Source: Brucella pseudogrignonensis (lineage in GTDB: Bacteria; Pseudomonadota; Alphaproteobacteria; Rhizobiales; Rhizobiaceae). From it: a stretch of DNA of 64,000 nt. Below, piece by piece: positions 17,883 to 26,512 of this stretch. How positions within the stretch are numbered: position 1 is the first letter of the stretch; each line of letters begins with the position of its first letter. Made by a program: the position numbers and the translations under genes. Where the stretch lies: positions 1 to 64,000 of the forward strand of contig NZ_NNRM01000052.1 in the NCBI RefSeq assembly GCF_002252525.1, written 5' to 3'. Under the pieces are notes generated by a model, which saw only the letters and a program-made list of their open reading frames with translations, did no database searches and was not told the DNA's origin.

Positions 17883-18656
17883 ATGTCTGAGTTCATCCTC
17901 ACCTCTCTCAAAAATTCGGTTCTAACGATCACTTTGAACCGACCGGAAGTGATGAATGCCTGGAACACTGCGATGCGCGATCAGCTGATCAAGGCATTTC
18001 AGGCCGCGGAAGATAACGCTGAAGTTAAGGCCGTCATTCTGACCGGCGCTGGCAATCGCGCATTCGGAGCGGGTCAGGACCTAAATGAAACCAAGACATT
18101 CGACGCAGATCGTGCAGAAGTCTGGATGGGGGAATGGGAACGCCTCTACACACGGATCAGAACCCTATCCAAGCCTATCATTGCTGCACTTAACGGTGTC
18201 GCAGCGGGATCGGCTTTTCAGGTGGCTCTTCTCTGCGATATTCGTATCGCACATGCTGATGTCCGTATCGGCCAGCCGGAAATCAATTCCGGCATTCCAA
18301 CCACGACCGGCTCTTGGATTATGCGGGAAATGATCGGCTTTGCCCGCACTGTCGATCTGGTTTTAACGGGACGTCTGCTTGATTCCGACGAGGCGCACCG
18401 CATCGGCCTCATCAACACCATTGTTCCACAGGATCAGGTTCACGCTGCAGCTCAATCACTTGGTGAAGAATTGGCTGCCAAGCCACCAGTGGCCATGCGC
18501 CTCAATCGCCAGCGTTTCTATGAAATGACCGAAGCGGGCCTACAGGATGCACTTTCTTCTGGTGTTCGCATTCAGCGCGAAGCCTATGCGACAGGGGAAC
18601 CTGCTCGCATGATGGAAGCCTTCTTTGCTGCACGTAAGGCGCGAAAAGCTTCATAA
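17883..18656 (+). CDS. Enoyl-CoA hydratase/isomerase family protein
   Basis: A 257-residue crotonase-fold enzyme. Oxyanion-hole segments NRAFGAGQDLNE and LNGVAAGSAF and the acidic active-site region IGQPEINSGIPTTTGSW are visible. ATG 17883 follows GTGGGAACACATTG; the in-frame extension to 17823 would run through the operator repeats and is rejected. It heads a plus-strand operon with a polyamine-type ABC importer and a CoA ligase, so it would act on a CoA thioester made by that ligase, by analogy with CaiD/CaiC in carnitine metabolism. The exact reaction (hydration, isomerisation or hydrolysis) is not decidable here. Confidence 0.82.
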   Translation: MSEFILTSLKNSVLTITLNRPEVMNAWNTAMRDQLIKAFQAAEDNAEVKAVILTGAGNRAFGAGQDLNETKTFDADRAEVWMGEWERLYTRIRTLSKPIIAALNGVAAGSAFQVALLCDIRIAHADVRIGQPEINSGIPTTTGSWIMREMIGFARTVDLVLTGRLLDSDEAHRIGLINTIVPQDQVHAAAQSLGEELAAKPPVAMRLNRQRFYEMTEAGLQDALSSGVRIQREAYATGEPARMMEAFFAARKARKAS

Positions 18657-18675
18657 CTTAACGCCGTCAAACATT

Positions 18676-18700
18676 GCGGGATGGGTACCGCCTGTCCCGC
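18676..18700 (+). other. Intercistronic stem-loop
   Basis: GCGGGA (18676-18681) pairs with TCCCGC (18695-18700), loop 13 nt, in the 144-bp gap before the solute-binding-protein gene. No T-run follows, so it is not a standard terminator. Confidence 0.3.
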
Positions 18701-18800
18701 ACCATAAGATCGGCAAACCGATCATAATCAAAACTGCTCAAGGCAGGGGAACCCACTCAAAACATCAGAACGGTTTTGAAACAATAATAAAGGGAGCACC

Positions 18801-19862
18801 ATGACTACGAAATCGTCTTTCACGCTAACCCGCCGCACGCTGCTTGCAGGTGCGAGTGCGGTACTCGCAACACCCGCTATTCTGCGCCCCGCACTGGCTC
18901 AGACAACACTCACCCTGGCTGACCCAGGCGGCCCTTTCAATAGCGCGTTTCGCAAAGCGTTTTACGATCCATTTGAAAAAGAAACTGGCATCAAGATCGT
19001 CAATGTCGCCCGTGAAGCGGAGCCGACAGCGCAGTTCAAGTCGATTGTTGAAACAAAAAGCTACATATGGGATTTGAGTACCCTAACGCTTTCAGCACGT
19101 AAGATTCTTTCGGAATCCGGACTTCTGGAACCAACCGGCATCACCAAAGATCAAGTACCTGATATTATGCCGGAGGCAGTTTTTGATGACTTCCTCGGCA
19201 TCACAATCTATTGCCATATTTTTGCAACCCGCACTGACCTGCTAAAAGACAATATTCCGCAAAATTGGGCCGACTACTGGAATGTCGAGAAATTCCCTGG
19301 TCGTCGTTCCTTGCGCAAAAATCCAATCGACACATTGGAACAGGCTCTCCTTGCCGATGGTGTGCCGCTCGCTGAGCTTTATCCGCTGGACGTAGACCGC
19401 GCTTTTGCGAGCCTTGATAAGATTAAGGACCACATCTCGGTCTGGTGGACTGGCGGCGCACAATCAACACAACTGCTCCAGAGCGGTGAAGTTTCGATGA
19501 TCAGCGGCTGGAATGCTCGATTACAATCAGCCATCGATGGCAATGTGCCCGCAGAGATTCACTGGGACCAGGGACTTTACTCCATTGAAGGTTGGGCCAT
19601 TCCTAAAGGTAACCCGCGCGCGGATCAGGCACGCGAATTCATTAAGTTCTGCTCGCGCGCCGAACAGCAGGCCTTGTTCACCGAAGAACTCGCCTATGGC
19701 CCTACGAACAAGAAAGCCTACGACTTTATTCCAGCTGAGCGCGCTAAAATTCTGCCAACTGCGCCACAGAACATTAGCAAGATGCGTCTTGCCGATGAGG
19801 ATTGGTGGAGCGCAAATCGTGCAGAGATGACCGAGCGGTTCAACAGCTGGCTGCTGTTTTAA
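18801..19862 (+). CDS. Polyamine-type (PotD-like) ABC solute-binding protein, Tat signal
   Basis: A 353-residue extracellular binding protein of the spermidine/putrescine group. A twin-arginine signal is seen (LTRRTLLAGASAVLATPAIL, R11-R12) with cleavage near ALA-QT. The mature part starts TTLTLADPGGPFNSAFRKAF, in the style of iron/polyamine-like class binding proteins. AAGGGAGCACC precedes the ATG. It feeds the fused permease and PotA-like ATPase downstream. Ligand unknown: an organic cation or amine is likely, given the FAD amine dehydrogenase in the same regulon. Confidence 0.83.
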   Translation: MTTKSSFTLTRRTLLAGASAVLATPAILRPALAQTTLTLADPGGPFNSAFRKAFYDPFEKETGIKIVNVAREAEPTAQFKSIVETKSYIWDLSTLTLSARKILSESGLLEPTGITKDQVPDIMPEAVFDDFLGITIYCHIFATRTDLLKDNIPQNWADYWNVEKFPGRRSLRKNPIDTLEQALLADGVPLAELYPLDVDRAFASLDKIKDHISVWWTGGAQSTQLLQSGEVSMISGWNARLQSAIDGNVPAEIHWDQGLYSIEGWAIPKGNPRADQAREFIKFCSRAEQQALFTEELAYGPTNKKAYDFIPAERAKILPTAPQNISKMRLADEDWWSANRAEMTERFNSWLLF

Positions 19863-19882
19863 AGCCCGTCAGCTTATGCGGC

Positions 19883-19943
19883 CAGATAGGCACATCGATT
19901 TGCTTTTGCACCATAAGTAAGAGTAGCGGCCAGTGCCTGTCTG
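19883..19943 (+). other. Stem-loop after the PotD-like gene
   Basis: CAGATAGGCAC (19883-19893) pairs with GTGCCTGTCTG (19933-19943): 11 bp with one G-T pair and a 39-nt loop. CTTATG (19873-19878) and CATAAG (19912-19917) could form an alternative, competing stem. It lies in the 141-bp gap before the ATPase gene and may lower read-through or protect the upstream message. Confidence 0.4.
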
Positions 19944-20003
19944 ATCCCTTCCCCTACTTCCATATACTAAATTGCGCTGTTTGCAGCGCATCAGGGCTTC
20001 AAC

Positions 20004-21089
20004 ATGAATGCAGTGACATCACAACAAACTCCAAAGATGCTGATAAAAGGGTTGGGCAAAGAGTATGGCAGCGTTACCGCGCTTGAACCTAGCAATCTGA
20101 CTGTTAACACTGGTGAGTTCGTCACCCTTCTCGGCCCCTCCGGTTCTGGAAAAACAACGCTTTTACAGATGATCTCTGGTTTGGTAGACCCCACTCATGG
20201 TGAGCTTTGGGTCGACGGAAAAAACTACACACATACCGCTGTAAACAAGCGTGACATGGGATTGGTTTTCCAACATTACGCGCTGTTTCCTCATATGACA
20301 GTCAGCGAAAACATCGCCTTTCCATTAAAAATGCGCGGCACCTCAAGCACGGAAGTAAGCGCGCGCGTTACCGAAACACTGGCCAAGGTGCAGCTCGAAA
20401 AATTCGCATCACGCTTTCCGCGCGAGCTTTCAGGTGGGCAGCAACAGCGTGTTGCGCTTGCCCGATGCTTTGTTTATCGCCCGCAAATCATTTTGATGGA
20501 TGAGCCGCTCGGCGCGCTGGACAAAAACCTGCGCGAGCATATGCAGTTTGAAATCAAACGCCTGCATCGTGAATTCGGTACTACAGTCATTTACGTGACG
20601 CATGATCAGGAAGAGGCACTTGTTCTCTCGGATCGCATCTGCCTTATGAACCACGCCAAAATCGAACAGCTTGGAACACCACGCGAGATCTATAGCGAAC
20701 CAACAAGTGTGTTTGCTGCAAAGTTCATCGGCATGTCCAATATCCTTGACGGCAAAATCGTTGAGCAGTCTGGTGATTCCGCGCTTGTCGAAACGCAACA
20801 CGGACGGTTCCCAGTTCTGAACAGGAACAAGTTGCCGGTCGGTAGCGTGGCGCATATTGTTTTGCGCCCCGAACAGATGAAACAGGGAAGCAGTGAAAGT
20901 GCCTATGTCAGCAATATCAACGGCACCGTTTCCGAAGTGGTTTATGTTGGTTCGGACACGCGTTTCCTCGTGACACTGAGGGATGGGGCGACTCTGATCG
21001 TTCTCCACGATGGTACAAGTACCATGCCTGCCGTCGGTGATCCGATTACCTATCATTGGTCAAACCAACAGGCGGCGTTGGTGGCATGA
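20004..21089 (+). CDS. Polyamine-type ABC transporter ATPase (PotA-like)
   Basis: A 361-residue ATPase: Walker A GPSGSGKTT (44-52), Q-loop VFQHYALFPHMT, signature LSGGQQQR, Walker B IILMDEPLGALD, and a C-terminal TOBE-type domain (~280-355) as in PotA/FbpC. The ribosome-binding site is weak. Its stop is in an ATGA overlap with the permease start. Confidence 0.86.
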   Translation: MNAVTSQQTPKMLIKGLGKEYGSVTALEPSNLTVNTGEFVTLLGPSGSGKTTLLQMISGLVDPTHGELWVDGKNYTHTAVNKRDMGLVFQHYALFPHMTVSENIAFPLKMRGTSSTEVSARVTETLAKVQLEKFASRFPRELSGGQQQRVALARCFVYRPQIILMDEPLGALDKNLREHMQFEIKRLHREFGTTVIYVTHDQEEALVLSDRICLMNHAKIEQLGTPREIYSEPTSVFAAKFIGMSNILDGKIVEQSGDSALVETQHGRFPVLNRNKLPVGSVAHIVLRPEQMKQGSSESAYVSNINGTVSEVVYVGSDTRFLVTLRDGATLIVLHDGTSTMPAVGDPITYHWSNQQAALVA

Positions 21090-22831
21090 ATATAGCAACA
21101 AATACTTCACGCACTCTGTTCCTGAGATCAGGCCCGTTCAGGTTTGGTCCTTTGTGGCTCGCGCTACCCGCGATTGCCTTTCTTTGCATTTTTTTTCTTG
21201 TGCCGGTGTTTCGGCTCTTGGCATTGAGCGTACAAGATGCAGACGGCAGTCTGACGACCCTGCATTATGCCAAACTGGTCGATAGAGAAGTTTACTGGCG
21301 CATTCTGAGTATCACATTCCGTATAGCAGCACTGACTGCTTTCTTCTCGCTCCTTTTGGGATACCCTCTCGCTTATTGGTTGTCTGGCCTCAAAGAAAGC
21401 CGCCGCAATCAGATGCTCCTTCTGGTCCTTGTCCCATTCTGGACCAGCTACCTCGTCAAGACATTTTCTTGGATGCTACTTCTTGGCAATGATGGCATTC
21501 TAAACCGTCTACTCAGTGGTGCAGGTCTCATAAGCGGACCTCTACCGCTGATGTATAATGAGTTTGGCGTCATTGTCGGCATGGTTCATGCCATGATGCC
21601 GCTCGCCGTTCTCACAATGATGCCTGTTATGGCGGGCATTGATCGCAGGCTTGGCCAAGCAGCAGGAACTCTTGGAGCAGGTAATTCACATCGCTTTTGG
21701 ATGGTCTATTTCCCCTTGTCTATTCCGGGTATGGCCGCAGGTGGTTTGCTCACCTTCATTACATCACTCGGCTTCTTTATCGTTCCGGCATTCCTGGGTG
21801 GTCGTCAACAGACAATGTTGGCACAGTTGATCATCGTACAAGTGCAGGAATTGGTAAATTGGGCATGTGCAGGTGTACTTGCTACCATGTTGCTTGTTAC
21901 AGCCATGCTTGCATGCTGGATTTATAACCATCTCTTTGGTTTGTCTTCACTTTCATCAGGTGCAGGAACCCGTGATGCATCGTCGGATGGAATTTTGCGT
22001 CGCTGGGGACTTGTTTTTCTCGAAAAGCTTGCAAGTGTAACGGCGATCTTCAGCGATCATCTACCATCACGTCTGCGCGTTCTGCCGACTTATGTGACCG
22101 CTGTTTTGGTGTTCTTGATTGCTCCGACACTGCTGGTTATCCCGATTGCCTTTACTAGTTCTAACTTTCTAGAGTTCCCACCACCCGGCTATAGTCTTCG
22201 CTGGTTCGAGACCTACTTCAATTCTCCGATCTGGACTTCCGCCACTATACGATCATTTGGCGTTGCCTTCGTTACGGCTATCCTTGCGACGCTCATTGGC
22301 GGATTTGCGGCACTTGCTGTTGCGCGCTCGCGGTCACGCTGGAGTGGATTGATCTTCGCCTTCATGCTTGCACCAATGATTGTTCCGCGGATCGTTATAG
22401 CAGTCGGCCTCTTCTATCTTTTCGCCCAAATCGGGCTGGTGGCGACTAATGCAGGATTGGTAATCGGCCACACTGTCCTCTCTATTCCTTTCACCTTTGT
22501 CGCAATTGCAGCGGTTTTAAAGAGTTATGACTGGCGACTTGACCAAGCAGCTCAGTCGCTGGGTGCCGGTCGCTTCCAGACCTTACGTCTCATCACAGTT
22601 CCACTGATCAGTGGTGGCATTGTTTCAGCGTTTCTGTTTGCTTTTGTCACGTCCTTTGACGAACTCACAATTGCGATCTTCGTAAGTGGTGGGCTGAAAT
22701 CAACGCTGCCAAAACAGATGTGGGATGACATGATCCTCCAGCTCAACCCAACATTGGCTGCAGTATCAGTTGTGGTTCTGACTATTGTCACGGTGATCCT
22801 GCTGCTCGCTGATAAACTGAAGCGGAGCTGA
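21086..22831 (+). CDS. Fused polyamine-type ABC permease (PotB-PotC fusion)
   Basis: A single 581-residue membrane protein holding two permease halves. The first half (~1-285) carries a coupling loop around RRLGQAAGTLGAGNSHRFWM. The second (~325-575) starts again with LPTYVTAVLVFLIAPTLLVI and has its own loop WRLDQAAQSLGAGRFQT. Most polyamine systems use two separate proteins (PotB ~275-315, PotC ~260). The frame runs without a break, so this looks like a true fusion, not an artefact. Earlier in-frame GTG codons exist, but the ATGA overlap decides for ATG 21086. Confidence 0.85.
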   Translation: MNIATNTSRTLFLRSGPFRFGPLWLALPAIAFLCIFFLVPVFRLLALSVQDADGSLTTLHYAKLVDREVYWRILSITFRIAALTAFFSLLLGYPLAYWLSGLKESRRNQMLLLVLVPFWTSYLVKTFSWMLLLGNDGILNRLLSGAGLISGPLPLMYNEFGVIVGMVHAMMPLAVLTMMPVMAGIDRRLGQAAGTLGAGNSHRFWMVYFPLSIPGMAAGGLLTFITSLGFFIVPAFLGGRQQTMLAQLIIVQVQELVNWACAGVLATMLLVTAMLACWIYNHLFGLSSLSSGAGTRDASSDGILRRWGLVFLEKLASVTAIFSDHLPSRLRVLPTYVTAVLVFLIAPTLLVIPIAFTSSNFLEFPPPGYSLRWFETYFNSPIWTSATIRSFGVAFVTAILATLIGGFAALAVARSRSRWSGLIFAFMLAPMIVPRIVIAVGLFYLFAQIGLVATNAGLVIGHTVLSIPFTFVAIAAVLKSYDWRLDQAAQSLGAGRFQTLRLITVPLISGGIVSAFLFAFVTSFDELTIAIFVSGGLKSTLPKQMWDDMILQLNPTLAAVSVVVLTIVTVILLLADKLKRS

Positions 22832-22870
22832 GCTTTCTAAATTTCGAAACATCCTCCCAAATTCTTTCTC

Positions 22871-22902
22871 GGCTGTTGGCCTTCTTTATGAGGCCGACAG
22901 CC
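22871..22902 (+). other. Strong intercistronic hairpin before the CoA ligase gene
   Basis: GGCTGTTGGCCT (22871-22882) pairs with AGGCCGACAGCC (22891-22902): 12 bp including one wobble, 8-nt loop. No T-run follows, so partial attenuation or mRNA processing is more likely than termination. Confidence 0.5.
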
Positions 22903-22939
22903 TGTGACGAGATAATCCAGATTTACAGGTTTAGAGACC

Positions 22940-24445
22940 ATGCTGACCTCCCATACTTATGTCGACCTTCTGCTTGAAAAAGCGGCAAAAACACCTGAAC
23001 AACTTTTTGCACGACACCCGACCGGCGACATCAGCTTTGCAAAGCTCGAAAACGCCTCAGCAATCTTCGCTCAAAAACTGCGTGACAGCGGCATCAAGCC
23101 AAAGGACCGTGTGGCAGTGATGATGCGCAACAGCCCAGCTGCTTTAGCGATGATCTATGCGATAACCCGCTCGGGCGCATCCTGGGTGCCGGTCAACACG
23201 GCACTTAAAGGGGCTGGGCTCGAATACATTGTTAGCCATAGTCAGCCTGCACTGATTATTGCCGACAGCGAGTATTGCCCAATTATCACCGAGTGCGGTG
23301 CTTCGAATTTACCGAGCGTCGTAGAAATTGATAATCAAGCAATGCCAGATTTAGATGCCGCAGTACAGTTCGTGGCAAAACTGCCTACTGCCGACGATGT
23401 CGCTGCAATTATGTACACGTCGGGTACAACTGGCCCTGCAAAGGGCGTGTTGGTGACACACAGAATGTTGCGGTTAGCAGCAGAAGCTGTAGCAGTTTGT
23501 TCAGACGCTAAGGATCAAGACAATTTTTACATGTGGGAGCCATTCTTCCACATTGGTGGTGCTCAGGTTTTACTTCTGCCATTGGTGCGCAATGTCACCC
23601 TCACCATCTCCGATCGTTTTAGTGCAAGCCGCTTTTGGGATGAACTGCGACAGGCGGGATCGACGCATATCCACCATCTCGGTGGCATAGTTCAAATCCT
23701 TTTGAAACAACCAGTATCGGAGAAAGATCGCGATCATAACGTGCGGATTGCATGGGGTGGTGGTTGTGCCATCGAAGTATGGCGCGCATTCGAAGAACGC
23801 TTCGGTGTGCAAATCCGTGAGTGTTACGGCATGACCGAAGCCTCGAGCCTTACCACATTCAATGATAGGGGTGTTGTTGGTTCAGTCGGGCGCACAGTTC
23901 CATGGTTTACAGTCAAACTCATTGACAAGCATGGTGCGATCGTCAGACAGGGGAAAGGTGAAATCGTCGTCAACACTTCCATCGATGGCGCTATTTTTCC
24001 CGGCTATTACCGCAACCCCGGAGCAACTGCCAAGGCATTGCGCGCCGAAGGCTTTTTTACCGGTGATCTGGGATCATGGGATGAAGATGGCAACCTTTTC
24101 TTCCACGGGCGCATGACCGATAGTGTGCGTTGCAAAGGCGAAAATGTTTCCGCTTGGGAAGTCGAGCATGTGGTCGCTGATCATCCAGATGTAGAAGACT
24201 GCGCGATGATCGGCGTTGCAGCCGAGATCGGTGAGCAGGATATCAAGCTTTTTGTCCAGCTAAAGAGCGGAAGCATCCCTGATGCCCATGAGTTAAACGA
24301 CTGGCTGAAAAGCCGTCTCGCACATTATCAGCTGCCCCGTTACATCGCATTCGTCAGTTCGTTCGAACGAACACCCAGCCAACGCATCATGAAACACAAG
24401 TTGCCAAACGACGGCGTCGACGTCTGGGATAGACTCAATCAATAA
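22940..24445 (+). CDS. AMP-dependent acyl-CoA ligase (CaiC-like)
   Basis: A 501-residue adenylate-forming enzyme. The P-loop YTSGTTGPAKG is at 159-169, the ATP/adenine region is YGMTEASSL, the hinge motif is TGDLGSWDEDGNLFFHGRMTD, and a lysine-rich C-terminus (SQRIMKHKLP) holds the likely catalytic Lys. Style resembles crotonobetaine/carnitine-CoA and related small-acid ligases. It likely activates the acid released after import or deamination, handing a CoA ester to the crotonase-fold protein at 17883. Substrate unknown. Confidence 0.83.
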   Translation: MLTSHTYVDLLLEKAAKTPEQLFARHPTGDISFAKLENASAIFAQKLRDSGIKPKDRVAVMMRNSPAALAMIYAITRSGASWVPVNTALKGAGLEYIVSHSQPALIIADSEYCPIITECGASNLPSVVEIDNQAMPDLDAAVQFVAKLPTADDVAAIMYTSGTTGPAKGVLVTHRMLRLAAEAVAVCSDAKDQDNFYMWEPFFHIGGAQVLLLPLVRNVTLTISDRFSASRFWDELRQAGSTHIHHLGGIVQILLKQPVSEKDRDHNVRIAWGGGCAIEVWRAFEERFGVQIRECYGMTEASSLTTFNDRGVVGSVGRTVPWFTVKLIDKHGAIVRQGKGEIVVNTSIDGAIFPGYYRNPGATAKALRAEGFFTGDLGSWDEDGNLFFHGRMTDSVRCKGENVSAWEVEHVVADHPDVEDCAMIGVAAEIGEQDIKLFVQLKSGSIPDAHELNDWLKSRLAHYQLPRYIAFVSSFERTPSQRIMKHKLPNDGVDVWDRLNQ

Positions 24446-24462
24446 AAGGGAGGAACACCACC

Positions 24463-25566
24463 ATGGCTTCACCACTTGAGAAACCGAAGACCGACATTCT
24501 GATTTCCGGCACGGGTGCCTTTTCGGGCCGCATTGCGTTAGACCTTGCCACTACATCTCAGGAACCCCTGCATGTAGTGATCGCCGGCCGCAACCGTGAT
24601 CGTCTCATATGGCTTAAGACAGCGTGCAATGCACGCGCCTCCATGTTCAGCAAACCTATCACTTTCGATACTTATGAGATCGATCTGGTGAAGGAAGGGG
24701 CAACAGAGCAACTGATCGCAGATACGCGACCGACCATAGCTGTGCAAGGTGCCTCTATTCAGACTTCCAGCGTTATTTCCGATACTGGCAACCAATGGAC
24801 AGCGCTTGTCGCGGAAGGTGGACTTTCAGCGACAGCGGTATTTCAGGCGCTCATTTCAAGCCGCATGGCACGCTCTATCAGTAAGTTTTCACCTGAAACT
24901 GCGTTGATTAATTGTGGCTTTCCCGACGTCGTGAACGGCATCATCTCAGCACTTGGTTTCAACGTTTTGAGCGGCACAGGCAATGTCGCCATTCTCTCAA
25001 ATGTTTTTGCGGGCGCAAAAGGAATCACAGACCAAGCCCGCATTCAAGTGATAGCGCATTATCAGAATCTCGCAGCATGGCGCAGGCCGTCGTCGGAGCG
25101 AGTGGGCACTCGCCCTTGTCGTGTCTTCATCGATGGTAAGGAAGTAGCAGACGTCTTCAAAGAATTTGAAGGCGTCAAGCTTACAACTGAACCGGCAATT
25201 GAAATATCAGGCGCAAGCGGTGTCACACTCATTGCCGCCTATGCAGCAAACAAACCATGGACTGGCCATGTGCCTGGTCCGAATGGCTTGCCGGGCGGCT
25301 ACCCGGTAAAACTCCAAGACAGAGTTTTACACTTGAACCTGCCACACAGTGTTACCGAACAAGAAGCCATTGCTTGGAATGCCTCTTTTGAAGAAGAAAA
25401 AGGGCTTATCATTAGAAATGGTCGCGTTGAATATACCGGCGACTTAAAGACCGCTCTTACTCGTCATGGTTTCCGCTATGCAGACGGCTTCGAAGTCGCT
25501 GATCTGGAGGAAGTTTGTGCAGATATGTTGAAATTGCGCGACACACTCAGCCAGCAAAAGCACTAA
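24463..25566 (+). CDS. Rossmann-fold protein, saccharopine-dehydrogenase-like, unassigned
   Basis: A 367-residue protein I cannot name. The N-terminus (TDILISGTGAFSGRIALDLA, ~9-28) is a dinucleotide-binding loop of the saccharopine dehydrogenase/homospermidine-synthase-like type, followed by VIAGRNRDRL. A middle segment reads ALINCGFPDVVNGIISALG. GGGAGGAACACCACC precedes the ATG, 17 nt after the CoA-ligase stop, so it is co-expressed as the last gene of the operon. A reductase or dehydrogenase acting on an imine/amine or aldehyde intermediate would suit the module (inference). Confidence 0.65.
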   Translation: MASPLEKPKTDILISGTGAFSGRIALDLATTSQEPLHVVIAGRNRDRLIWLKTACNARASMFSKPITFDTYEIDLVKEGATEQLIADTRPTIAVQGASIQTSSVISDTGNQWTALVAEGGLSATAVFQALISSRMARSISKFSPETALINCGFPDVVNGIISALGFNVLSGTGNVAILSNVFAGAKGITDQARIQVIAHYQNLAAWRRPSSERVGTRPCRVFIDGKEVADVFKEFEGVKLTTEPAIEISGASGVTLIAAYAANKPWTGHVPGPNGLPGGYPVKLQDRVLHLNLPHSVTEQEAIAWNASFEEEKGLIIRNGRVEYTGDLKTALTRHGFRYADGFEVADLEEVCADMLKLRDTLSQQKH

Positions 25567-25583
25567 GCCGCCCCGATAATTAA

Positions 25584-25618
25584 AGCATTTGGCGCTGTTG
25601 TGATCAGCTCCAAATGCT
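25584..25618. terminator. Bidirectional terminator between convergent genes
   Basis: Perfect 9-bp stem AGCATTTGG (25584-25592) / CCAAATGCT (25610-25618) with a 17-nt loop. The minus-strand side continues TTTAATTATC, the plus side CTTTATC. It lies in the 54-bp gap between the unassigned Rossmann gene and the TetR gene, ending both. Confidence 0.65.
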
Positions 25619-25620
25619 CT

Positions 25621-26280
25621 TTATCTGACTATGAGTCCGCGTAGAATCGTCTCGGTTATTGTCTTGGCGGCTTTCGCATAATCATCTTCTCCCAGCTGAC
25701 TGACATCGAGTGCATCACAGGCGAGAGCTTCAAACTCGACATAAAATTGCGTCGCAGACCAAAGCAAAATGAAAAGATGACGCGCATCAACAGGCACAAT
25801 TTTACCCGCAGCAGCCCATGCATCGATCACGCCCGCTTTTTCTGAGGTGACCCTACGCATGTGCTCTCGGGCATCTGTAGAGAGATGTTCTGCGCCCTGC
25901 AGAATCTCATTGGCAAAAAGTCGCGTTTCCGCTGCATTTTCCCACGCATGATTAAGCTTGGCACGAACATAGGCTTCGATTGCCTCAGCCGGTTCACGTT
26001 CGGCTGATATGTGTCTGAAAGCATCATCCCAGCTGTGGATCAGCCGGTCTATAGCAGCATTATAAATCTCTTCTTTGGACGAGAAATAATAATAGACATT
26101 TCCCTTTGGCAGTCCCGAAGCCTTTGCAATCTCAACGATACGTGCACCATCAAGGCCCTTGCGAGAAAAAATCTCAACAGCGGCAGTGAGAATTTTAAGA
26201 ACGTTTCGTGCTCTGATCGGCTCATCCGAAGCCACTTGGTTTTCTGGCTCCATCTCAACCGATCTGCTTTGGTCTACCAT
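25621..26280 (-). CDS. TetR-family transcriptional regulator
   Basis: A 219-residue regulator. The N-terminal TetR helix-turn-helix is clear (ILTAAVEIFSRKGLDGARIV, then IAKASGLPKGNVYYYFSSKEEIYNAA; ~30-75); the rest is an all-helical ligand domain with a C-terminal TetR_C-like style. Divergent from the operon starting at 26513. Two palindromes at 26421-26469 lie in front of that operon and are the likely binding sites. A shorter start at ATG 26253 is possible. The ligand is probably an intermediate of the operon's pathway. Confidence 0.86.
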   Translation of the reverse strand: MVDQSRSVEMEPENQVASDEPIRARNVLKILTAAVEIFSRKGLDGARIVEIAKASGLPKGNVYYYFSSKEEIYNAAIDRLIHSWDDAFRHISAEREPAEAIEAYVRAKLNHAWENAAETRLFANEILQGAEHLSTDAREHMRRVTSEKAGVIDAWAAAGKIVPVDARHLFILLWSATQFYVEFEALACDALDVSQLGEDDYAKAAKTITETILRGLIVR

Positions 26281-26420
26281 TGGTTATCCCATTATTTCCA
26301 AATATCTTTTTCCGGTTCATTCGCCCCGGTCATTAACGTGCATTCAATCAAAAGCTCGACGCAAGTCTGACTAAACAACTCTACGGGACCTTTGGAATCG
26401 AAGCACCAATAAAAAAGAAG

Positions 26421-26469
26421 TTGACAAAATGGTCAACTTCTTTTCATAAAAAGCTGACAAAACGGTCAG
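26421..26469. promoter_or_regulatory. Tandem TetR operator candidates
   Basis: TTGACAAAATGGTCAA (26421-26436) and CTGACAAAACGGTCAG (26454-26469): two 16-bp inverted repeats with arms (T/C)TGAC / GTCA(A/G), 33 bp apart start to start, i.e. about three helical turns and on the same face. They fill the region just upstream of ATG 26513. The rest of 26281-26420 shows nothing clear. Confidence 0.65.
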
Positions 26470-26512
26470 GTTCTTGAAATTTCCTGACCACGCAACCTTG
26501 GGGAGGGTGCGA

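Noticed and set aside
26269-26284. TTGGTCTACCATTGG, similar to the asnC-linked motif
   Set aside because: It codes for the first residues of the TetR protein and lies in an unrelated module; taken as chance.
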